DNA of 64,000 bases from JAOUJD01 sp963726405 (GTDB taxonomy: Bacteria; Pseudomonadota; Gammaproteobacteria; Burkholderiales; Burkholderiaceae_F). The notes beneath the pieces are model-generated. The model was not told the DNA's origin and did not search any database. It saw nothing but the letters and a program-made list of their open reading frames with translations. Shown here piece after piece: positions 40,517-48,240 of this stretch (its first letter is position 1; each line of letters starts with the position of its first letter). The translations under genes were made by a program, and so were the position numbers. The DNA is taken from assembly GCA_963726405.1 (NCBI GenBank), contig CAVSCF010000001.1:124001-188000 (forward strand), in the 5' to 3' direction.

Positions 40517-41485
40517 ATGTCGTCACTTCATCCCTCGTCGTCGCCCGCGCGCATCGTGGCGGTCGCGGCCGCGGCAGCGCTCGTGGCCCTGGCGGTCGTC
40601 GTGCGGTACGGTTTCGATACGGCCCCTGCCGCCCGCGGCCCCGGCCTTGCGCCGCCGGCGGCCAGCGCGCCTCGCGGAGGTTCGGCGGACGCGACCGCTG
40701 CACTCGCCGAACTCGCCCGCAACGCGGACGTCGTGGCATTGGTGCGCGATCCGGGTTTTGCAGCGACGGCGCGGTTCATGCGTCTCAACCCCGAACTCGC
40801 GCGCCTGATCGCCGCGGACGACGCGCCGGCGCTCGCCATCGTCGCGCCCGAAACAGCGCGGGCGATGGAGCGGAACGCGGAAGGGATGCAGGCCGCGCAG
40901 CGCGCCGCCGGTTCCGCTCGGGCGGCGCTGGACGCGATCGAGGCGCAGAAGATCCTGGCGGTCCATCCCGAGGTCAATCGCTACGCGAACTGGCTTGGCG
41001 AGATGTCGAAGGTCGCGCCGTGGCGCGCGGAGCTCGACAAGTCGGAGGCGGGGCAACTGCCCGCGCTCAACGCCGCGTTCGCGCGTCGCCTGGCGGCGCG
41101 GTCGGCCGCGGCCGCCGAGGCCATGGCGACGACGAGCGCCGACGTGGAGGCGGCGGCGCGGGCCAGCCCTGAACTGCAGACGTTCCTGCGCGAGAGCACG
41201 GACGCGATCCGGCTGGCGACGCCCTACGCGCAGGCGGCGGAACAACTGGCGGGGAGCAGCGAAGTGGTGGAACTCGCGGCGCGCGACGTGCGGGTGATCC
41301 GTCCGCCGATGGCGAGCGCGGAGGCCGCGCGGGCCCTGCAGGACGCCGGAGCCGTGAAGCTGCTGCGCGCGCACAAGGAGGGCGTTCTGGCGCTGCTCGC
41401 CACGCCGGGCGCGGCGCGCCTGCTGCAGGATCCGGAGGCCGTGCGCGCGGCGTTGGCCGCGGCCTCGGAGGGCGCTACCCGGTAG
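40517..41485 (+). CDS. conserved hypothetical exported protein, helix-rich
   Basis: A 322-residue protein of unknown function with an N-terminal hydrophobic segment (about 12-30), likely an anchor or signal. The rest is Ala-rich and helical (EAMATTSADVEAAARASPEL, EVNRYANWLGEMSKVAPWRAEL). Several imperfect repeats of type RFMRLNPELARL, ILAVHPEVNRYANWL and LLATPGAARLLQDPEAVRAA suggest a tandem helical repeat fold. CAGGAGA lies 7 nt before ATG 40517. It is convergent with tldD, and no partner is apparent. Confidence 0.65.
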   Translation: MSSLHPSSSPARIVAVAAAAALVALAVVVRYGFDTAPAARGPGLAPPAASAPRGGSADATAALAELARNADVVALVRDPGFAATARFMRLNPELARLIAADDAPALAIVAPETARAMERNAEGMQAAQRAAGSARAALDAIEAQKILAVHPEVNRYANWLGEMSKVAPWRAELDKSEAGQLPALNAAFARRLAARSAAAAEAMATTSADVEAAARASPELQTFLRESTDAIRLATPYAQAAEQLAGSSEVVELAARDVRVIRPPMASAEAARALQDAGAVKLLRAHKEGVLALLATPGAARLLQDPEAVRAALAAASEGATR

Positions 41486-41566
41486 CTGCAGCGGGGTGGT
41501 GCGGCGTCGACCGAACTTTCTGCGCGCGAGTCCGCACGCGATCCGTCCGGCATGGAACTCTTTCCC

Positions 41567-43027
41567 TCAGCCGGTGCCGCCGATCGTGAGCCCCTCGATA
41601 CGCAGGGTCGGCTGACCGACGCCCACAGGCACGCTCTGGCCGTCCTTGCCGCACGTGCCGATGCCGGGGTCGAGCCCCATGTCGTTGCCGATCATCGTCA
41701 CGCGGGTCAGCGCGTCCGGGCCGTTGCCGATCAGCGTCGCGCCCTTGACCGGGTATGTGATCCGGCCGTTCTCGATCATGTACGCCTCGGCCATGCTGAA
41801 CACGAACTTGCCGTTCGTGATGTCGACCTGGCCGCCGCCGAAATTGGTGGCGTAGATGCCTTTCTTCACCGAGCGCACGATCTCCTGCGGATCCTTGTCG
41901 CCGGCGAGCATGTACGTGTTCGTCATGCGCGGCATCGGCAGGTTCGCGAACGACTCGCGACGCGCATTGCCGGTCACCGGCACCTTCATCAGGCGCGCGT
42001 TGAGCGAGTCCTGGATGTAGCCGCGCAGCACGCCGTCCTCGATCAGCACGGTGTTCTGCGTCGGATTGCCTTCGTCGTCGACGTTGAGCGAGCCACGGCG
42101 GTTCGCGAGCGTGCCGTCGTCGACCACCGTGACGCCCCTCGATGCGACGCGCTCGCCCACCTTTCCGGCGAACGCGCTCGATCCCTTGCGGTTGAAATCG
42201 CCTTCGAGGCCGTGGCCGATGGCCTCGTGCAGCAGGATGCCCGGCCATCCCGGCCCGAGCACGACCGGCATGATGCCCGCCGGCGCCGGCTTCGCAACGA
42301 GGTTGACCAATGCCTGGTCGACCGCCTTGTTGGCGTAATCGGCGAGCAGGTCGTCGCCGAAGTAGGCGAGGTCGTACCGGCCGCCGCCGCCGGCATAGCC
42401 CTGCTCGCGCCGCCCGCCTTCCTCGACGATCACGTTGACCGAGAGCCGGACGAGCGGTCGCACGTCGGCGGCCAGCACGCCGTCGCTGCGCGCCACGAGC
42501 ACGACGTCGTATTCGGCGCCGAGGTTGGCCATCACCTGCTTCACGCGCGTGTCGCGCGACCGCGCGAACTTCTCGATCTTTTCGAGCATGCGGATCTTCG
42601 CTGCCGCGTCGAGCGAAGCGACGGGATCGTGCGATCCGTAGAGCGCCGGCTGAGCCCGCAGCGCGACCTTCGGCGCGACCTTGACCTTGCCTGCGCCATG
42701 GCGTGCGATCGACCTGGCGGACACCGCCGCTTCGTTCAGTGCGTCGAGCGAGATGTCGTCGGAGTAGGCGAAGGCGGTCTTGTCGTCGACCACCGCGCGC
42801 ACGCCGACGCCCTGTTCGATGTCGAAGCTGCCGCTCTTGACGATGCCTTCCTCGAGCGAATATGACTCGGACCGCGTGTACTGGAAGTAGAGGTCGGCGT
42901 AGTCGGCGCGGTGCTCGAAGATCGAAGCCAGCGTGCCCTGTAGCTTCGCCTCGTCCAGACCGTATGGGTCGAGCAGCAGGTTCTTGGCGACGGCCAGGCG
43001 GTCGAGCGCGGGATCGGAAGGCTTCAT
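41567..43027 (-). CDS. tldD: TldD metalloprotease subunit
   Basis: A 486-residue TldD/PmbA family protein, close to E. coli TldD in length (about 480). TldD with TldE forms a peptidase that processes small peptides and CcdA-like antitoxins. The zinc site HEAIGHGLEGD (about residues 265-275) and a distal Cys (GTCGKDG near 465) are present. Blocks GGGQVDITNGKFVFSMAEAY and GNDMGLDPGIGTCGKDGQ are characteristic. The ATG at 43027 lacks a clear ribosome site; a longer start is possible. Gene order nitrilase-tldD after yhdP is common in proteobacteria. The partner pmbA/tldE is not in the window. Confidence 0.95.
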   Translation of the reverse strand: MKPSDPALDRLAVAKNLLLDPYGLDEAKLQGTLASIFEHRADYADLYFQYTRSESYSLEEGIVKSGSFDIEQGVGVRAVVDDKTAFAYSDDISLDALNEAAVSARSIARHGAGKVKVAPKVALRAQPALYGSHDPVASLDAAAKIRMLEKIEKFARSRDTRVKQVMANLGAEYDVVLVARSDGVLAADVRPLVRLSVNVIVEEGGRREQGYAGGGGRYDLAYFGDDLLADYANKAVDQALVNLVAKPAPAGIMPVVLGPGWPGILLHEAIGHGLEGDFNRKGSSAFAGKVGERVASRGVTVVDDGTLANRRGSLNVDDEGNPTQNTVLIEDGVLRGYIQDSLNARLMKVPVTGNARRESFANLPMPRMTNTYMLAGDKDPQEIVRSVKKGIYATNFGGGQVDITNGKFVFSMAEAYMIENGRITYPVKGATLIGNGPDALTRVTMIGNDMGLDPGIGTCGKDGQSVPVGVGQPTLRIEGLTIGGTG

Positions 43028-43083
43028 CAGGAGGGTCTTGGGAGGGGGAATCGACAGGAGGCGGGATTGTACGGACCGCGTCC

Positions 43084-43911
43084 TCAGCAAAGGGTTCGAT
43101 GTTCCAGCGCCGGCAACGAAGTCCGGCACGAAGCGATCACCTGAGGGTCGATGTCGCCGAACACAACCCCGGGGCCGTCAGGGCGACTGGCAACTACGGT
43201 GCCCCACGGGTCGACCAGCATGGAGTGCCCGAAGGTGGAGCGCCCGTTTTCGTGGCGCCCGCCCTGGGCCGGCGCCAGCACGTAGGCGAGGTTCTCCACG
43301 GCGCGCGCGCGGAGGAGCAGTTCCCAGTGCGCCTTGCCCGTGGTCGCGGTGAAGGCGGCGGGCACGAGGATGAGGTCCGGGCGCGGCATGGCCCGATACA
43401 GCTCGGGGAAGCGCAGGTCGTAGCAGACCGACAGCCCGACGGTAAAGCGCGGTCCGCCCTCCGGGGCGAAGACGAAGGTCGACACCCGGCTGCCCGGCGC
43501 GATGGTCTGTGCCTCGTCGTAGGTCTCGCTGCCCTTCGTGAAACGGAACAGGTGGATCTTGTCGTAGCGGGCCACGCGTGCGCCGTCCGGTCCGTACACG
43601 AGCACCGAATTCATGACCCGGTCCTGTTCGGCGGCAACCAGCGGAAGCGTCCCGCCCACCAGCCACAGCCGATGCCGGCGCGCCTGCTCGGCCAGAAAGT
43701 CCTGGATCGGGCCATGGCCATCCGGTTCGCGCACCGCCACCTTGTCGGTGTCGCGCTGCCCCATCAGGCAGAAGTACTCGGGCAGGGCGACGAGCTGTGC
43801 CCCCGTGCCGGCGGCTTCCTCGATGAGCGCGCCCGCGGTGCGGAGGTTGTCGTCCACGCGTGTGCCGGACACCATCTGCACGGCGGCGACGCGGGCAAGG
43901 GCGGTGGTCAT
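43084..43911 (-). CDS. carbon-nitrogen hydrolase (nitrilase superfamily, Nit/omega-amidase type)
   Basis: A 275-residue cytosolic amidohydrolase. The catalytic triad is visible as E45 in VALPEYFCLMGQ, Lys in RYDKIHLFRF and Cys in LSVCYDLRFPELYR, with GRSTFGHSMLVDPWG near the end. It resembles Nit1/NitFhit-type enzymes, some of which repair deaminated glutathione. The ATG overlaps the yhdP stop by 4 nt, so the two are co-translated. tldD follows 56 bp later. Confidence 0.93.
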   Translation of the reverse strand: MTTALARVAAVQMVSGTRVDDNLRTAGALIEEAAGTGAQLVALPEYFCLMGQRDTDKVAVREPDGHGPIQDFLAEQARRHRLWLVGGTLPLVAAEQDRVMNSVLVYGPDGARVARYDKIHLFRFTKGSETYDEAQTIAPGSRVSTFVFAPEGGPRFTVGLSVCYDLRFPELYRAMPRPDLILVPAAFTATTGKAHWELLLRARAVENLAYVLAPAQGGRHENGRSTFGHSMLVDPWGTVVASRPDGPGVVFGDIDPQVIASCRTSLPALEHRTLC

Positions 43912-46900
43912 TTGGCTGCCTCCGGCGACTGGGTGGGCGTGATTCGGCTCCTGCGTGCGATCTTCGGATCGGTCCACGAACCCGTCACGTCGTACTGCAA
44001 CGCGAATGCCTTCGACAGCGGATCCTTCAGCACGAGCTGTGCGAGAAAGGTGCCAAGCCCGATCACGGGATTGACGACGCCGACCGCCAGCGCCGCTGTG
44101 CTCGCGTCGATCTCGGGCAGGACGACGATGGACAACTGCTGTGTCTCGTTGCGCAGGTCGAGCGAACCCGACATCAGAACCGCGGCGCTGGCGCCGTTCA
44201 TCCGGAAGTTGTCCGTCTTCAGGATGCCGCGCTCGATGCCCGCGTCGGCACGGATCGACGAGAAGGCGAATCCTTCGGTGAACTGGCGGCCCCCGTCGGC
44301 GGCCAGGTTGCGGCCGAGGGCCTGCAGGGACAGCAGCGCGAGCAGCCGGGCGGCGTTGCCGGTGTCGACCTTCAGGAAGCGCCCGTTGTCGACGGCGAGA
44401 CTGACGCGACCGGACAGCGTCGGGTAGTCGATGTCGAGCGGCGAGCCCAGCCACTGGACCTCGCCGTCGACGCGCCCCGAGCCCTTGGAGAGCGCATCCG
44501 GAAAGCCCAGGCGGCCGAGTGCTTCGCCGCCATCCATCACGTCGATGCCGAACTTGAGCTGCGTGCGCCGGTTGCCGCCGGCCCCGAACGGAGCCCATTC
44601 GCCGGTCGCCGCGAGCTTCATGTCCGCGTTCGCGATGTCGAAGCGGCGCACGCGCCAGGCCGCATTGCTGCCGCTGCCCACGTTCTGCGCGAGGAGGTCG
44701 AGCCGGCCCAGCTTCATGCCCGTCATCTCGAATTGCTCGACGCTCACCTCGAGCGATGGAATCTGTTTCGGCGGCGCGCGCAGGACCGCCACCACCTCCT
44801 TTTCCTTGTTCGCGGAGATCACCAGGCGCGACAGCCGGGCGGTGATCGACCCGAGCGACTGTGGATCCGTCGCGGGCCGCCACTCCACGTAACCGCTCGC
44901 GCCGTCGGACACGATGCTCGCCGAGTAGCCGCCGTCGGGCAGCCGCGTGGCGCCCAGCGTCAGGTTCTGCACGCGGTGACCGTAGACGATCAATTCCGGC
45001 GTGCGCAGCGCCACGAAGTCCGCGTGCAGGTCGTCCGTGGAGGCGGCAGCATGGCCGCTGCGCAATGCCCCGTTCTCGAAATTCAGCAGGTCCGACCATG
45101 CCTCCAGATCGAGTCGCGGAAGCGATCCGATCACCAGCATGCCGCGCTCGGGCAGGTTGGCGGGTTCGTTGATCGCGACGACACCGCGGGTCATTCGCAT
45201 CACGCCCTTGTCCGCGCGCCGCTCGATGCGCACGCCGAGGACACGTGCCACCTGCACGCGCAGGTCGTCGCCCTCGGCGTTCGAGGTCCGCTCGACGCGG
45301 ATCGGCAGGCTGTCCTGTGCGGACTTTCGCAGTGGCGCCAGGCCGTCGATCGCGAGCCCGGTGAGGTCGCTGTCGATCCGCAACTCCGTCCCGTTCTTCA
45401 CGATCACCGAGGCCTGGTAGCGCGCGCTGCCGGTCGAGCGGTCGAGCAGGCGCTGCACCGGCGCGACCGGTACCGCGGGCCGCAGACCGGATGCGGTGGC
45501 GACGCCGGTGGCGTTGAACAAGAGCGCTCCGTCCGCCCGCGTCGATGCATCCAGCCGCGCCGGTCCTCCGAGCAGGTTCGTGGAAAGGTTGTTGATGCGC
45601 ACCCCGCGCTCGCTGAAGTTGAGCGTGCCGTTCGTGCGCGTGAATTGCGGCAGGGCGGTCAGGGTGAGGGTGTTGTTCTGGAAGGCGATGGCCCCGGTGA
45701 CCTTGGTGTCGGTGGCGTGCTGCAGCGGAATCAGCAGGGCGAGGTCGAGCTTCGCGTTGCCCTGCACCTCGGCGCCATCGGTGATCCCGCCGATCCAGCT
45801 TTTCACGGGGCTCGTATTCGCGTACCGCACCATCTCGGCCAGCGGACCGCTGACTTCACCGCGCACGTCGAGCGTGGCATCGTGCCCCAGGTGCGGGATC
45901 CGGGCGGTCGTGTTCTCGATGCGTGCGCCGTACGCACGGCCGCGCTGGGCGGTGATCGTCATCGAGGCGCGCTCGAAGAGGAGGTCGGCGTCGATCTCCG
46001 ACAGCACCGGCCACGCCGCTCCGGGCTCGCTGGGCTTCCCGTCCGCATCCGGCGGGGCGGGATACACATCGAGCGTCGCGCCGGTCACACGCCCGGCGAG
46101 CCGGAAATCGCCATCCGCGGGGTTGATGAACGGAAAGCGCGCGAGGTCGCCCTTCAGCTTGAACGTTGCATCGTTCAGGCGACCCTTGACGAGCGCGTGC
46201 TCGAGCCACCGTCGGGTGCCCTCTCCGACGAGCGATGGAATGTAGCGGTGGGCCGAGTTCGCGCTGGCCCGCGGGATGCGGCCGACGATGTCCGCCGTGC
46301 CCGGGCCAGTCTGGCCCGTGCGATACGTGCCGTTGGCAATCAGGTCGACGTCGTCGTTGCTGGCGCGCAGATTCTCCGCACGAAACTCGAGCGTGGCGGC
46401 CTGACGCCAGTGAATCGAACCGGCCAGTTGCTTCAACGGCAGGCGCGGCTCCTCGAATACGCCTGGAAAGACGAGTGCCACGTCGGCGCCCGCGAGTTCG
46501 AGCGTGCCCGCTCCACCCTCCATGCGGACGGCGCCGCTCAGGTTCTCGAAGCCCGGCACCCCGACCTTCCGCTCGCCGCCTTCGGGTGCGGGCTGCGCTG
46601 CGCTCGACAGTCCGCTGAACCTCGACTTGAACGCGATGTCTCCGGCGGCCGGCGACTCGCCGGCCCACGCAACGGTCAGTCCGGTGAGGACGCCGCGCAC
46701 CGAGTGTCGGGCGACGTTGTCGCGCAGTTCGCGCGGCAGGGGAACGTGCGTGACGAGGGCGGCCAGGCTCTCGAGATCGATGCGCGACGCCTCGAACTCG
46801 GTGCGCTCCGGCTCGCCGCCCGCGGCGCGCGTGCGGCGCAGCTTCATGTCCAGCGGGGGAAACGTAAGGCCGGCCGCCGTGCGGAACGTGGTCCCCGCCA

Positions 46901-48065
46901 GTCCGAATTCCTGGCCGCCCCGGCCGACCGGCCACAGATCGCCCCACTGGCGCTGGGTGGCGCGTCCCTGGAGCGATGCGAGACGCAACGGTTCGAGGTC
47001 GTTCCCGAGTCGCGTCGTCACGTCCTGCAGCGCCACGTCGGCGGTCGTCCGGACGACGCTGCCTTCGTCGAAGGCGAGCCACATGCGCAGCGCGCCATGC
47101 GCGTGTTCGATCTGCACCGGCAGTTCGATCAGCTGCGACATCTGCGCGAGGTCGACGAAGTCCAGCTGCGCGAAGGCCTCGCCGCTCCACTTGCTGATCA
47201 CCGAGGGACGCGCGAAGGCTCCGGTGGTGAAATTGCCGCGCAGGTCGATCGGGCTGGCCAGTGCGGCCGTCGGCACGGCGTTCAGTGCGAACGCGTGCGA
47301 TCCGAGGGACTGCTCCAGGATCAGGTTCAGGTCGCGCAGGTCCACCGTCCGTGGCTCCGTGCCGCGATCGTCGCGGTAGGTGACGCGGGCGTCGCTCACC
47401 ACGATGCGGTTCTGCGAGAGGAGCCAGTCGAGCGCAGCCGACGCCTCGGACTCGACGTCGCGCCGGCCCGGCTGGATCACGAAACCCGCCACGGCGAAGT
47501 TGCCGTCGGTCAGTCGCACGATGGACACCTCCGGCGAACGCAGGCGCAGCGCCGCGAAGCGCGGTTCCATCGACAGCAGCGACGACCACGAAAGCGTCGC
47601 TTCGACCCGCGGCAGCGCCAGTGGTGGACCGCCGCGCGGTCCGACGATCTGCACGTCGTCCAGCGAAAGGTGCGGGCTGAAGCCTCGCCAGCCGGCCTCC
47701 AGACGGCCGATCGCGACCTGTCCCTTGAGCACGCGGCCGGCGATCCCCTCGATGTCGGGACGCCAATGGTCGATGCGCGGCAGCACGTAGTAGCGCGCGA
47801 CGAGCATCAGCGCGCCGAATGCGAAGTAGGCCGCCACGAGAGACCAGAACGCGAAGCGCACCGTGCGGCGGACCACGCGCAGCGCGCCGACCCCGAAGCG
47901 CCGGACGATGGTCTGCTCGGCCACTTCGATGCCGTGCTCGACGCGCTCCTCGACCGCGTGCTCGATCCGGTGCGCGGTGGCGCTCAAGCCGGCGGCAAGG
48001 GAATGGTGGCTTCCGCGGTCGTCGCCGTCTGGCGACGGCGGATCCGGACGCGGCTGATCGGACAC
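43908..48065 (-). CDS. yhdP: YhdP-family AsmA-like protein
   Basis: A 1385-residue envelope protein anchored by one N-terminal helix (about 71-91), with a very long periplasmic part made of repeated beta strands. It resembles YhdP (DUF3971 and AsmA_2 domains), a bridge-like protein proposed to carry phospholipids between inner and outer membranes. Early block: PRIDHWRPDIEGIAGRVLKG. Late block: GRVSLAVDNGRFLKVDTGNA followed by ARLLALLSLQALGRNLA, typical of the C-terminal AsmA-like core. E. coli YhdP is about 1270 residues, so this is slightly longer. It starts with GTG 48065, divergent from glnE, a neighbour pair common in beta- and gammaproteobacteria. Confidence 0.92.
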   Translation of the reverse strand: MSDQPRPDPPSPDGDDRGSHHSLAAGLSATAHRIEHAVEERVEHGIEVAEQTIVRRFGVGALRVVRRTVRFAFWSLVAAYFAFGALMLVARYYVLPRIDHWRPDIEGIAGRVLKGQVAIGRLEAGWRGFSPHLSLDDVQIVGPRGGPPLALPRVEATLSWSSLLSMEPRFAALRLRSPEVSIVRLTDGNFAVAGFVIQPGRRDVESEASAALDWLLSQNRIVVSDARVTYRDDRGTEPRTVDLRDLNLILEQSLGSHAFALNAVPTAALASPIDLRGNFTTGAFARPSVISKWSGEAFAQLDFVDLAQMSQLIELPVQIEHAHGALRMWLAFDEGSVVRTTADVALQDVTTRLGNDLEPLRLASLQGRATQRQWGDLWPVGRGGQEFGLAGTTFRTAAGLTFPPLDMKLRRTRAAGGEPERTEFEASRIDLESLAALVTHVPLPRELRDNVARHSVRGVLTGLTVAWAGESPAAGDIAFKSRFSGLSSAAQPAPEGGERKVGVPGFENLSGAVRMEGGAGTLELAGADVALVFPGVFEEPRLPLKQLAGSIHWRQAATLEFRAENLRASNDDVDLIANGTYRTGQTGPGTADIVGRIPRASANSAHRYIPSLVGEGTRRWLEHALVKGRLNDATFKLKGDLARFPFINPADGDFRLAGRVTGATLDVYPAPPDADGKPSEPGAAWPVLSEIDADLLFERASMTITAQRGRAYGARIENTTARIPHLGHDATLDVRGEVSGPLAEMVRYANTSPVKSWIGGITDGAEVQGNAKLDLALLIPLQHATDTKVTGAIAFQNNTLTLTALPQFTRTNGTLNFSERGVRINNLSTNLLGGPARLDASTRADGALLFNATGVATASGLRPAVPVAPVQRLLDRSTGSARYQASVIVKNGTELRIDSDLTGLAIDGLAPLRKSAQDSLPIRVERTSNAEGDDLRVQVARVLGVRIERRADKGVMRMTRGVVAINEPANLPERGMLVIGSLPRLDLEAWSDLLNFENGALRSGHAAASTDDLHADFVALRTPELIVYGHRVQNLTLGATRLPDGGYSASIVSDGASGYVEWRPATDPQSLGSITARLSRLVISANKEKEVVAVLRAPPKQIPSLEVSVEQFEMTGMKLGRLDLLAQNVGSGSNAAWRVRRFDIANADMKLAATGEWAPFGAGGNRRTQLKFGIDVMDGGEALGRLGFPDALSKGSGRVDGEVQWLGSPLDIDYPTLSGRVSLAVDNGRFLKVDTGNAARLLALLSLQALGRNLAADGGRQFTEGFAFSSIRADAGIERGILKTDNFRMNGASAAVLMSGSLDLRNETQQLSIVVLPEIDASTAALAVGVVNPVIGLGTFLAQLVLKDPLSKAFALQYDVTGSWTDPKIARRSRITPTQSPEAAK

Positions 48066-48240
48066 GATGCTAGGGAAAGGAAGTGAACGGAATCAAGTGG
48101 ACCTGCGCTGGCGCTCCGTAGAATGCGGATACCGATCCGGTCGCCGATCCGGGCAGGCCTGGTGCGTCCGACGGGACGAAGACGCTGCTGGAACCGGTGC
48201 ACTCTATCACAGCGACCTTCGGCTTCGACCGCGACTACGA

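Noticed and set aside
43013..43040. Longer start for tldD at 43129
   Set aside because: The added N-terminal residues are Pro/Ser/Arg-rich and not typical of TldD; ATG 43027 gives normal length even though its ribosome site is poor.
43860..48086. Open frame of 1408 codons on the plus strand
   Set aside because: It is antisense to yhdP and the nitrilase gene; its product is rich in Arg, His and Gln with no fold-like blocks, typical of a GC-rich shadow.
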